DNA of 64,000 bases from DALYLB01 sp964468345 (lineage in GTDB: Bacteria; Acidobacteriota; Blastocatellia; RBC074): assembly GCA_964468345.1 (NCBI GenBank), contig CAYXVZ010000002.1:62001-126000 (forward strand). The letters are read 5' to 3'. Below, in pieces: positions 1 to 11,287 of this stretch (within the stretch, counting starts at the first letter, position 1; every line of letters begins with the position of its first letter). Both the position numbers and the translations under genes were made by a program. The notes under the pieces were generated by a model, which was given only the letters and a program-made list of their open reading frames with translations, was not told the DNA's origin and did not search any database.

Positions 1-1836
1 GGCTTGCGTCGGCCAAATGTCCTTCAACATGACAGGCTGACCATCCTTGCCGCGGCCGATCGGTTCCTTGGTCAGGTCGATATCGACGCGCCCCGCCAGC
101 GCAAAGGCGACGACCAGCGGCGGAGACATCAGGAAGTTGGCCTTGATCGACGGATGCACGCGGGCTTCGAAATTGCGATTGCCCGACAGCACGCTGGCCG
201 CAACCAGATCGTTCTTGACCACGACCTCTTCGATCTTCGGATCGAGCGGGCCCGAATTTCCGATGCACGTCGTGCAGCCATAGCCCACCGTGTTAAAGCC
301 GATCTGATCGAGATAGGTCTGCAATCCCGTCTTCGCCAGATAATCCGACACGACGCGCGAACCGGGGCCGAGCGAAGTCTTCACCGTGGGTTTGACGCTC
401 AGGCCTTTTTCTACGGCCTTCTTTGCCACCAGACCGGCCGCAAGCATCACGCTCGGATTCGACGTATTCGTGCACGACGTGATCGCGGCGATCAAGACAT
501 CGCCATGCCCGAGATCGACCGCCACCTGCGGCGCCGAGACATCTTTGCCGAGCTGCACATAGCTGCTCTTTTGCGCCGCGACCGACGTGCTGAACCGGCC
601 TTCCAGATCCTTCGGCGTCTTGCCGTATCCGTTTTCCGTCACCGGCTTGCTGAACAGATTGAGGAAGGAATCCTTGAGCATGGAAAGTTCGATGCGATCC
701 TGCGGGCGTTTCGGGCCGGCCACGTTCGGCGTGACCGTCGAAAGGTCCAGATCCAGCGTTTGGCTGTATTCGACTTCGCCCTTGCGCGGGATGCCGAACA
801 GGCCCTGGGCTTTGAAATAATTGCGGAAGGCATTGACCTGATCTTCCGTGCGCCCCGTGGCCTTGAGATAGTTGCAGGTCTCCTCGTCGATGCCGAAAAA
901 GCCCATCGTTGCGCCGTATTCCGGCGCCATGTTGCCGATCGTGGCGCGGTCGGTCAGCGACAGCGAAGCCGCTCCCTCGCCGAAATATTCCACGAATTTT
1001 CCGACCACCTTCGCCTTGCGCAGCATCTCTGTGCAATGCAGCACCAGATCCGTCGCGGTCACGCCCTCTTTGAGCGCGCCCGTCAAATGCACGCCGACCA
1101 CATCCGGCGTCAGGAAGTAAACGGGCTGACCGAGCATGCCCGCTTCGGCCTCGATGCCGCCCACGCCCCAGGCGACCACGCCCAGGCCGTTGATCATCGT
1201 CGTATGCGAATCCGTGCCGACCAGCGTGTCGGGATAATAAATGCCTTCCTTATCGAGCACGCCCTTGGCGAGGTATTCCAGGTTCACCTGATGCACGATG
1301 CCGATGCCGGGCGGGACGACCTTGAATGTATCGAAGGCCTGCATGCCCCATTTCAAAAACTGATAGCGGGCCCGGTTGCGCTCGAATTCGATTTCCATGT
1401 TTTTCTGAAGCGCATCCGTCGTGCCGGCGACGTCTACCTGAACCGAGTGATCGACCACCAGATCGACCGGCACCAGCGGCTCGATCAGCTTCGGGTTTTT
1501 CCCCATCTTGGACACGGTCGATCGCATCGCAGCCAGATCGACCAGCAGCGGCACGCCCGTGAAATCCTGCAGCACGATGCGCGCGACCACAAAGGGAATC
1601 TCCGCCATGCGCGTTTCGTTCGCCTTCCAGTTCGCCAGCGCGCGCACATCGTCTTCCTTGACCTTCTTGCCGTCGCAATTGCGCAAAACCGATTCCAGCA
1701 CGATCCGAATGCTCACCGGGAGCTTCGAGACCGGCCCTATCCCCTGCTTTTCCAGTTCGGGGAGAGAATAAAACTGCCCTGTTTTTCCGTTTCCGAGATC
1801 GAATGTTTGGAGTGTGTTGAAGAGATTATGTGGCAT
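1..1836 (-). CDS. acnA: Aconitate hydratase, 3'-truncated by window edge
   Basis: Aconitase interconverts citrate and isocitrate in the TCA cycle in the cytoplasm. The minus strand is open for 612 codons from ATG at 1836 to the window edge; the family is usually about 900 residues, so roughly the last third (the swivel domain) lies outside. The [4Fe-4S] ligands are visible: C455 in TSCTNTSNP, and C521 and C524 in GCTTCIGNSG. Their 66- and 3-residue spacing matches E. coli AcnA. The N-terminus (MPHNLFNTLQTFDLG) fits the AcnA/IRP-type class rather than AcnB. A promoter-like pair lies about 45 bp upstream. The gene is complete as far as visible, with no frameshift. A long open frame on the opposite strand is a codon-bias shadow. 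Confidence 0.95.
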   Translation of the reverse strand, partial: MPHNLFNTLQTFDLGNGKTGQFYSLPELEKQGIGPVSKLPVSIRIVLESVLRNCDGKKVKEDDVRALANWKANETRMAEIPFVVARIVLQDFTGVPLLVDLAAMRSTVSKMGKNPKLIEPLVPVDLVVDHSVQVDVAGTTDALQKNMEIEFERNRARYQFLKWGMQAFDTFKVVPPGIGIVHQVNLEYLAKGVLDKEGIYYPDTLVGTDSHTTMINGLGVVAWGVGGIEAEAGMLGQPVYFLTPDVVGVHLTGALKEGVTATDLVLHCTEMLRKAKVVGKFVEYFGEGAASLSLTDRATIGNMAPEYGATMGFFGIDEETCNYLKATGRTEDQVNAFRNYFKAQGLFGIPRKGEVEYSQTLDLDLSTVTPNVAGPKRPQDRIELSMLKDSFLNLFSKPVTENGYGKTPKDLEGRFSTSVAAQKSSYVQLGKDVSAPQVAVDLGHGDVLIAAITSCTNTSNPSVMLAAGLVAKKAVEKGLSVKPTVKTSLGPGSRVVSDYLAKTGLQTYLDQIGFNTVGYGCTTCIGNSGPLDPKIEEVVVKNDLVAASVLSGNRNFEARVHPSIKANFLMSPPLVVAFALAGRVDIDLTKEPIGRGKDGQPVMLKDIWPTQA

Positions 1837-1882
1837 ATTTTGATTTTGACCTGGATTTGTTGGTGTCACCCTGTAAAACCAA

Positions 1883-1912
1883 AGTGTACGTGCCGATACT
1901 GAGTATCGTCAA
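1883..1912 (-). promoter_or_regulatory. Candidate sigma-70 promoter of aconitase
   Basis: On the minus strand TTGACG and TACACT are separated by 18 bp, about 45 bp before the aconitase ATG. The spacer contains a short palindrome (GATAC-TGA-GTATC, 1895-1907) that could be a repressor site. The match is by eye only. The rest of 1837-2188, between the divergent genes, shows no gene. Confidence 0.45.
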
Positions 1913-2188
1913 GCATTGAGCCTTTGATAATGCTGCCATTTCAGGCTTTTCCATTAGCATTTCAAAATTTCGGTTGCCTGTCTTCTGACACCCGGTTATA
2001 TTCGTCTTGCGACACTCGGCTTTCCTCACTCATCACGCCATGCACCAGAAAGTCTGTGCGCCCACCTCCTACTCGGTCACCAGGTGGCAATTTCAAAATA
2101 TAAATACTCTGACGTGGTTCGGTTCGGAGACTGACTTATGCGCCACTGGCCAAAATCAATTCATTTCGAAATTTCACGTTTCGTTTCA

Positions 2189-5100
2189 ATGAAAAGACCC
2201 TTCTTTTTATTTCTACTTATTTTTCTTTCAGGATCAATTTCAACGGATTCGGGCCTGTTGGGAACTGGGTCCGCACAAAACAATCCAATAGCTCCCATTG
2301 CAGACGATAGCTGCAATAAATGGGATGATCAGTTCGGATTGGGAAACGGGACAAATGGGTTTGTGACTTCAATCGCAGTTCAAAATGACATTGTTTACGT
2401 GGGCGGGCGGTTTACGATCGCTGGAAGCGTAACAGCGAACAATATTGCCAAATACAATCTCTCCACAAAAACCTGGAGTCCCCTGGCATCATCCACTGGA
2501 AACGGTGTCAACAGCCAGGTATTGACCATCCTTGCGGTAGGCCAAGACCTATATGTCGGTGGTATTTTTACCTCAGCGAACGTTGGTGATGCGCCGGTCC
2601 CTGTCAATTATCTGGCAAAATATAATACTACCTCATCGGTCTGGAGCGCGGTCGGAAACGGTGGCGGGAACGGAGTGCGCACTGAAGATTCAGGCGCTGT
2701 CTCAAGCCTTGCATACAAGAACGGCTACCTTTTTGTTGGGGGCGTTTTCACCCAAGTCAATGCCGGAGGGCCGATTGTAACGGCTCGAAACATTGTGCGC
2801 TTTCATCTAGAAACAAAACAATGGACGCCGTTGTTATTTGGCAACACGAATGGCACTGGTAAGCCCGTAACCAAAATAGCGATAGGAGGTGATATTCTTT
2901 ACGCAGGTGGTGAGAACTTTATTTACCGGTTTAACTTGATTGAAAATGCAGGTCTCCTGATTGGTGTGGCCCAACTGCCCGGGTTCTCGGCATACGTCAG
3001 AGATTTTGTGATTGTTCAAAACGAATTGTTTGTTGTCGGCAACTTCAGTTCGGTCGTGCATCCAGTTGCAAGCAGTGCCATCGTTCGTAATATCGCAAAG
3101 TATGATTTCCTTTCAGATACCTGGTCTCCTCTTGATTTGCCCGGGAGCGGACTGGATTGGATTGGAGTCGCACCCAGGGTTACCAGTATTGCCGCAATTG
3201 ATGATGATTTGTATATCGGAGGAGAATTTTCAAAGGTTTATTATGGAAACGATCTCATATTGACTCCCAACCGCCTCGTAAAATACTCACGCAGCTTTCA
3301 TACCTGGACCAGCCTTGAATCAGAAGCCGGGGATGGAATCGAAGGAGGCAATTCTTTTCCGTACACTCTCACCTCGGTCAATAATAGACTCTATATTGGC
3401 GGCTCCTTCGACCTTATAAAAAAGGCAGGCGTTCCCATCAGCGTAAACAACATCGCTATATATGAAGTTCAGGGAATGCGATTTGGCTCATTGACGGTTC
3501 CTTCTGCAAACGGAATCCTCACATCCGCGCGTCCGACCTACATCAGAGCGATCTTACGGAACGGTGACGACCTTTACGTGGGCGGATCTTTTCGAGCGGT
3601 GGGCAATGTCTCAGCCAATAACATCGCAAAGTACAATCTGAGGACAAAGTCCTGGGCCGCACTTGGCACGTCCGAATCAAATGGAGTAGGCGCTTCCGGC
3701 CTTGACGAGGTCAATGCAATTGTACTCCTGGGTGAGGACCTGTTAGTGGGAGGACAATTCACGGATGCGAATTCGGGTCGATCCCCAATCAACGTCAGCA
3801 ATCTTGCCAGATTCAACCTAAGAACACAGACATGGAGCACGATTGATTCGTCGGAGCAAAGCGGCCCGAATGGCGGTGTATACGAATTCGAAGTTTCTGG
3901 CGAGAATGTATACATTGGCGGAACATTCTCTTTTATAAATACCCGGGGTGGGCCAATCTCCGCCCGAAACATCGTGGAATATAATGCTGCGACAAAATCT
4001 TGGAATGCACTCGGAACCGCTGGCGGTAATGGCGTCAACGGAATTGTAGGCGCGATTAAAAAGATCGGAGACGATGTTTATGTCGGAGGCACCTTCAATA
4101 GAGCCAATATCGGCGGGACGACACTGACTGCAAACAGCATAGCTCGTTGGAACCCGATAAACGGCTGGCAACTCCTTACCGGCCCTGGAAATGGAAACGG
4201 CGTACTTGGCAGTGTCAAGACGATCGTAACGGATGGGAATTTTATCCTTATTGGTGGTACATTCGTTACTGCCAATGTCGGCAGTCAATCGATCACAGCC
4301 AATAATCTTGCAAGATGGAATTCAAGTTCCGGTTGGAGTCCATTCACAGGTCCGGGAAATGGGAATGGCGTCAACAATAGCGTCTACGTGATTACCAATC
4401 TTGGCGATTCGTTTCTCATCGGCGGCGGATTCACTATGACCAATGTCGGGAGCAATCCCATCGCTGCGAACTATATCGCCAGATGGTCTCAGAATAATGG
4501 CTGGGAAAGTCTCACGGATACGAATGGAAACAATGGCGTGGGAAGAACTCAGTTCACCTCAGATCCATATGTTTTTGCAATCCAGGCCTCTACAAATGAT
4601 ATTTTCCTTGGGGGTGTATTCAATTTAGCAGGCGGAAAAATCTCTTATAACATCGCTCGTTTTTACTGCCAGGCTACCGGACCGATCTTGAACACCGAAA
4701 TGATGGCATCCGCTTCTTGTATCAGCCCTGGTAACTCTGTTGGAGTAACGACGCGAATCACCAATCCAAACAACTATGCGAGCCCGACACAATTCACAGC
4801 GGAACTCCCCGCTTCCGTCTCGGCAATCACAAATTCTTGTGGATCAAACCTGGGCACCTGTTCCATAACGAATCGATCCAAAATCGATTGGCGTGGCGTC
4901 TTGAATGCAGGTGAATCGGTGACAGTAAATTATCGAATGCAAGTCAATGATCAAGCCCTGGACTTATCACCAATATGCATTCTATCCACTTCGACTGTGG
5001 GCAATAGTCCCGAAACCAGAATGACAAGTTGCCTGTCGATCAACTGCCCACCTGTCGGGCCGGGGAGTCTGGCCCAGACAACCTCGCCTGCAGGCGGACA

Positions 5101-5968
5101 GAAACCGGGCTCAGTCCTCTTCTATAATCTGATCACCTCTTCCACAGACACAAACCGGCAGAATACGCGAATCAATCTGACGAACATTCATCCGGCAATT
5201 TCGTCTTATGTGCATCTCTTTTTTATCGATGGCAGCAATTGCTCGGTTGCCGATTCCTATCTTTGTCTCACGCCGAATCAGACGACCAGTTTTCTGGCCG
5301 CTGATCTCGATCCGGGAACGACGGGCTATCTCGTCGCCGTGGCCACCGATGCCAAAGGCTGTCCGATCAATTTCAACTACCTGATCGGAGACGAATACAT
5401 AAAACTTTCCACGGGCCACGCGGCAAATTTGAGCGCGATGGCATCGACGGCAATTTCGGGCGGGCTTCTCGTTTGCGATGGCACGACGACGAATACCACA
5501 CTGAATTTTGACGGCATCAGCTATAGCCGACTGCCATTGACGCTTGCCTCGGACAACATCCCGAGCCGCGCCGACGGCAATGATACGCTGTTGATCGTGA
5601 ATCGGCTGGGAGGCAATCTCGCGACCGGAGCCGCAACAATCGGGTCGATTTTCGGGCTGATGTTCGATGACCAGGAAAACACCGCGAGTTTCAGTCTTCC
5701 TGCGAGCGCCTGCCAGCTTCGCGGATCGCTTTCACCCAATTTCCCACGAACGACGCCCCGGTTCGAATCATTGATCCCGGCGGGACGCAGCGGGTGGATG
5801 AAATTCTGGCCTGCCGATGGAATCTCCGCGCTCTCCGGATCTGTGATCAATTTCAATTCCAATTCCTCCGGCAACGCGGGCGCATTTAATCAGGGACGGA
5901 ATCTGCACGTTCTCCGGACCAGCCCGAATGCGGCATATTCCATGCCGGTATTCCCTCCATCGTGCTGA
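2189..5968 (+). CDS. Giant secreted beta-propeller repeat protein
   Basis: A secreted protein of 1259 residues, probably surface or extracellular. The ATG at 2189 gives a clean signal peptide (MKRPFFLFLLIFLSGS); an upstream in-frame ATG at 2138 would bury it. About 14 tandem repeats of 45-60 residues follow, each with a (Y/F/L)(V/I)GG.F core and then N(N/Y)(I/L)A(K/R)(Y/W)N and a W.(P/A)L strand. These resemble delta-60/Rax2/Kelch-like propeller blades (residues ~50-840). A DUF11-like Ig domain follows (~850-960), then a ~300-residue C-terminal domain rich in paired Cys. DNA before about 5100 is visibly more AT-rich than the C-terminal part, suggesting mosaic origin. No catalytic motif is seen. 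Function unknown; adhesion or matrix binding is only a guess. Confidence 0.85.
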   Translation: MKRPFFLFLLIFLSGSISTDSGLLGTGSAQNNPIAPIADDSCNKWDDQFGLGNGTNGFVTSIAVQNDIVYVGGRFTIAGSVTANNIAKYNLSTKTWSPLASSTGNGVNSQVLTILAVGQDLYVGGIFTSANVGDAPVPVNYLAKYNTTSSVWSAVGNGGGNGVRTEDSGAVSSLAYKNGYLFVGGVFTQVNAGGPIVTARNIVRFHLETKQWTPLLFGNTNGTGKPVTKIAIGGDILYAGGENFIYRFNLIENAGLLIGVAQLPGFSAYVRDFVIVQNELFVVGNFSSVVHPVASSAIVRNIAKYDFLSDTWSPLDLPGSGLDWIGVAPRVTSIAAIDDDLYIGGEFSKVYYGNDLILTPNRLVKYSRSFHTWTSLESEAGDGIEGGNSFPYTLTSVNNRLYIGGSFDLIKKAGVPISVNNIAIYEVQGMRFGSLTVPSANGILTSARPTYIRAILRNGDDLYVGGSFRAVGNVSANNIAKYNLRTKSWAALGTSESNGVGASGLDEVNAIVLLGEDLLVGGQFTDANSGRSPINVSNLARFNLRTQTWSTIDSSEQSGPNGGVYEFEVSGENVYIGGTFSFINTRGGPISARNIVEYNAATKSWNALGTAGGNGVNGIVGAIKKIGDDVYVGGTFNRANIGGTTLTANSIARWNPINGWQLLTGPGNGNGVLGSVKTIVTDGNFILIGGTFVTANVGSQSITANNLARWNSSSGWSPFTGPGNGNGVNNSVYVITNLGDSFLIGGGFTMTNVGSNPIAANYIARWSQNNGWESLTDTNGNNGVGRTQFTSDPYVFAIQASTNDIFLGGVFNLAGGKISYNIARFYCQATGPILNTEMMASASCISPGNSVGVTTRITNPNNYASPTQFTAELPASVSAITNSCGSNLGTCSITNRSKIDWRGVLNAGESVTVNYRMQVNDQALDLSPICILSTSTVGNSPETRMTSCLSINCPPVGPGSLAQTTSPAGGQKPGSVLFYNLITSSTDTNRQNTRINLTNIHPAISSYVHLFFIDGSNCSVADSYLCLTPNQTTSFLAADLDPGTTGYLVAVATDAKGCPINFNYLIGDEYIKLSTGHAANLSAMASTAISGGLLVCDGTTTNTTLNFDGISYSRLPLTLASDNIPSRADGNDTLLIVNRLGGNLATGAATIGSIFGLMFDDQENTASFSLPASACQLRGSLSPNFPRTTPRFESLIPAGRSGWMKFWPADGISALSGSVINFNSNSSGNAGAFNQGRNLHVLRTSPNAAYSMPVFPPSC

Positions 5969-5995
5969 TGCACTAAAACCATTTCAGAAATCAAA

Positions 5996-6042
5996 GGCTC
6001 CTTGAGTATCCAACATGGAGATCGAGGAGCCTTCTTCTTTTC
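5996..6042 (+). terminator. Intrinsic terminator after propeller gene
   Basis: A 10-bp stem pairs GGCTCCTTGA (5996-6005) with TCGAGGAGCC (6022-6031), with one G-U pair and a 16-nt loop. It is followed by a pyrimidine/T-rich tract (TTCTTCTTTTC). It sits 27 bp after the stop codon of the propeller gene. The rest of 5969-6284 shows no other feature. Confidence 0.75.
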
Positions 6043-6284
6043 AAAAAATACATCTGCAATCTTTTTTTCTTCGCCATCGATTTCGCCCAATATTCATGCG
6101 CCATTCCGCGCGGCATGCCTTCGAGACCCATACCATCGTTGAAAAACAAAATTTGAAACCTCTTGCCGATTGGAGCGTGCAACCCCGGCAGTAACGATCG
6201 AATCTTCCACTAGCTCAAGATTCGTTCTTCCTGCAAGCACCAGGAAGCCTCGGCCGTTGAAAACCAGCAACAGGGAGAATAGCC

Positions 6285-6560
6285 ATGAAAAACCAGCGAA
6301 AGTTCTTTGTGTGCGTCATTCGGCAATACGGCACGGGACTTTACCGGACCTGTGTTCGCGTGGAGGAGGGGCAGATGTTGACGCTCGGGTCGTATGCCTG
6401 CGAGACAGCCGCGAATGAGGCAATGAATCGATTTCTGGAGGCGGAGCGGGAGGGACACGTGAAGTCATCGGCGGACATCACGGCGTTCATCCAGGCGCTG
6501 CAATCCGATCAGACTGCGTCACAGCCATACACACCGTCAGAGCAGCTACTGGCGGCGTGA
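6285..6560 (+). CDS. Small hypothetical protein, 91 aa
   Basis: I do not recognise this protein. It is soluble and mixed alpha/beta: MKNQRKFFVCVIRQYG, then a short beta-rich segment and a helix with EAMNRFLEAEREG. It has no signal peptide or membrane segment. A purine-rich ribosome site (AGGGAG) precedes the ATG by about 8 bp. The gene is isolated between two strong intrinsic terminators (5996-6042 and 6565-6620), so it is probably transcribed alone. It is short, but the ribosome site, the terminators and coding-like composition support a real gene. Confidence 0.6.
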   Translation: MKNQRKFFVCVIRQYGTGLYRTCVRVEEGQMLTLGSYACETAANEAMNRFLEAEREGHVKSSADITAFIQALQSDQTASQPYTPSEQLLAA

Positions 6561-6564
6561 GAGT

Positions 6565-6620
6565 CCCCGAAGATGCGGGCCCGCAAGGGGCCATCTTCGG
6601 GGTTCGTTGCCTTTTCCCTT
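6565..6620 (+). terminator. Strong intrinsic terminator
   Basis: A perfect 11-bp stem pairs CCCCGAAGATG (6565-6575) with CATCTTCGGGG (6592-6602). A pyrimidine-rich tail (TTCGTTGCCTTTTCCCTT) follows. It starts 5 bp after the stop codon of the 91-aa gene. Confidence 0.85.
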
Positions 6621-6711
6621 CTGCTTCCTTTATTCTTTCGGCCGTACCAACGGAAATCGATAGTCGATCACCCCGCATTCTTTAGGAAAACAGGACAATC
6701 AGGAGCCGTCT

Positions 6712-9294
<2,583 letters not shown>

Positions 9295-9297
9295 ACC

Positions 9298-9537
9298 GTT
9301 CGTAGTCCCGGCTTCTGCTCGAATAGTGATAGCTAAATCAATGCAAACAAGTTTGGGACAAAGCATTTACCACGAAGAAACGAAGAGCACGAAGAAAGAC
9401 GCATGAAATAGGTCTTCTATTTGTTCTTCGTGTTCTTCGTTTCTTCGTGGTTGGTGTCTTTCTTGCTTGGCATGATTTAGAACTTTAAATAAAAGCTCTC
9501 GCGATCACCATTTCGGCTGAAAGCCGGGACTACGAAC
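9298..9537. repeat. 17-bp inverted repeats bounding an intergenic palindrome region (REP-like)
   Basis: GTTCGTAGTCCCGGCTT (9298-9314) and its exact reverse complement (9521-9537) bracket the CACGAAG palindrome at 9369-9451. Each arm extends into a small hairpin-forming GGCTTTCAGCC-like core. The left copy begins 3 bp after the stop codon of the metalloprotease. A related copy lies at 52989-53011. Confidence 0.75.
9369..9451. repeat. CACGAAG palindrome, copy A
   Basis: 28-nt arms (9369-9396 and 9424-9451) match at 27 of 28 positions; the single mismatch would be a G-U pair in RNA. The loop is 27 nt. The element lies 75 bp after a stop codon. Confidence 0.9.
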
Positions 9538-9556
9538 ATTTGTTTGCAGGTGCTCC

Positions 9557-11110
9557 ATGCTGCTCCAATCTGCGCTGCGGCGCGCGGTGCGTTTTTCCCC
9601 TGACAATACCGCCACGATCGTTGAGGGGCGCAAACAGACATATCGAGAATTCGCGGAACGGGTCTCGCGGGTCGCGCAGGGACTTCGCGAGCGTGGCGTT
9701 GGGCCGGGTGATCGCGTCGCCCTGTACCTGCTCAACAGCACGCGCTTCATCGAAACAGCGTATGCCTGCTTCGAGATCGGCGCGGCCATCGTGCCGCTCA
9801 ATACACGCCTTGCGGCGGATGAACTGGTCTTCATTCTTAACGATGCGAAATGCGTGGCCTTCATCACACATCAACCGCTGGAAGCGGCCGCGCTGTCGTT
9901 TCGAAATCGCTTGCAGGGCAATCTGGACTTCATCGGCGACGGCGAGACATTTCATCCTTACGAAAGCCTGTTGCAAAAAGAACCGGTCCCTCTGCCGGAC
10001 CCGCCTATTTCGGAAGACGATCTGGCCGGATTGTTTTATACCAGCGGCACGACGGGCCAGCCCAAGGGCGTGATGCTCAGTCATCGCAATCTATGGATGA
10101 ATGCGATGCACACGCTGGTGGTACGCCAGACCGAAGCGAACGCAGTTTTCCTCTATGTTGCGCCGATGTTCCACCTGGCGACGTTTCCCTCCGTCATCAA
10201 CCTGACGCTGAGCGGCGGCACGCACGCGATCCTGGAAAAATTCGATCTCAAGGCTCTGATGGAAACCGTCGAACGGGACCGCGTCACCAGCACCGTGCTC
10301 GTGCCCACGATGATCAATTTTTTGATCCAACATCCGGATTTCCAGAAACACGATTTCAGCAGCCTCCACCGCATCACGTATGGCGCCTCCCCAATGCCGC
10401 TCGAAGTCCTGAAGCGCGCGATGCAGCTCTTGCCGCAGGTCGAATTTGCGCAGGGCTATGGGCAAACAGAGTCGAGTCCCCTGCTTACGGTGCTATCGAA
10501 GGATGATCACGCGATCGACGGCAGTGAGATCTCGCTTCAACGATTGAAATCCTGCGGCCGCCCCATCATCGGCGTCGAGGTCGAGGTCGTTGACGACGAA
10601 GATCGGCCGCTCGGCCCCAACCAGATCGGCGAAGTCGTCGCGCGCGGCCCGAATATCATGCTCGGCTATTGGAAGCGGCCGGAGGAGACGGCTGCAACGC
10701 TGCGCAATGGATGGCTGCACACGGGCGATATGGGAATGTTCGATGAAGCGGGCTATCTGTATCTGGTCGACCGCAAGAAAGACATGATCATCACCGGCGG
10801 CGAGAACGTCTATTCGACCGAAGTCGAAAACGTTCTCTATCAGCATCCCGCCATTCGCGAAGCCGCCGTCATCGGCGCGCCCGACGAGAAATGGGGCGAA
10901 GCCGTGATCGCCATCGTCTCGCTCAAAGATGGAGCGACGACGGATGAAAAAGACGTGATCGCGTTTTGCGCCGCCCGCCTTGCGGACTACAAAGTCCCAA
11001 AGCGGATCGAAATCCGCGGCACAGAATTACCGAAAAGCGCGACAGGCAAGATTTTGAAAAAGGAGCTGCGCGAGCCTTATTGGCAGGGCCGCGAGCGACA
11101 GGTAAATTAA
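9557..11110 (+). CDS. Long-chain acyl-CoA synthetase / AMP-dependent ligase
   Basis: Class I adenylate-forming enzyme of 517 residues, the usual length for a fatty-acyl or aryl-CoA ligase. The P-loop motif YTSGTTGQPKG starts at residue 161. Later come GYGQTES (A5), TGDMGMFDEAGYLYLVDRKK (A7-A8), GGENVYSTEVE, and the C-terminal catalytic Lys in PKSATGKILKKELR. It activates a carboxylic acid with ATP and transfers it to CoA in the cytoplasm. Substrate length cannot be read from sequence. The ATG at 9557 is well placed because the protein starts directly at the family N-terminus. It stands alone between two palindromic elements. Confidence 0.93.
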   Translation: MLLQSALRRAVRFSPDNTATIVEGRKQTYREFAERVSRVAQGLRERGVGPGDRVALYLLNSTRFIETAYACFEIGAAIVPLNTRLAADELVFILNDAKCVAFITHQPLEAAALSFRNRLQGNLDFIGDGETFHPYESLLQKEPVPLPDPPISEDDLAGLFYTSGTTGQPKGVMLSHRNLWMNAMHTLVVRQTEANAVFLYVAPMFHLATFPSVINLTLSGGTHAILEKFDLKALMETVERDRVTSTVLVPTMINFLIQHPDFQKHDFSSLHRITYGASPMPLEVLKRAMQLLPQVEFAQGYGQTESSPLLTVLSKDDHAIDGSEISLQRLKSCGRPIIGVEVEVVDDEDRPLGPNQIGEVVARGPNIMLGYWKRPEETAATLRNGWLHTGDMGMFDEAGYLYLVDRKKDMIITGGENVYSTEVENVLYQHPAIREAAVIGAPDEKWGEAVIAIVSLKDGATTDEKDVIAFCAARLADYKVPKRIEIRGTELPKSATGKILKKELREPYWQGRERQVN

Positions 11111-11135
11111 GCCAGAACAAGCAGGAACATCATTA

Positions 11136-11216
11136 ACCACGAAGAAGCGAAGAGCACGAAAAAAGAAAGGCGACCTGGTTGCGCATCGATCTTCGTGCGC
11201 TTCGTTTCTTCGTGGT
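11136..11216. repeat. CACGAAG palindrome, copy B
   Basis: Arms 11136-11160 and 11191-11216 are complementary with about three mismatches around a 30-nt loop. It starts 25 bp after the acyl-CoA ligase stop codon. Confidence 0.85.
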
Positions 11217-11287
11217 GATAGCTTTTCCCCTTTTTCCGATATTGAAATTGTTTCCGAATATACGATTCAACGAAGGGAAGAACGCGC

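Noticed and set aside
4..1902. A 632-residue open frame on the plus strand opposite aconitase
   Set aside because: The minus strand carries intact aconitase with all three cluster cysteines. The plus frame is Arg/His-rich with no domain and mirrors codon bias.
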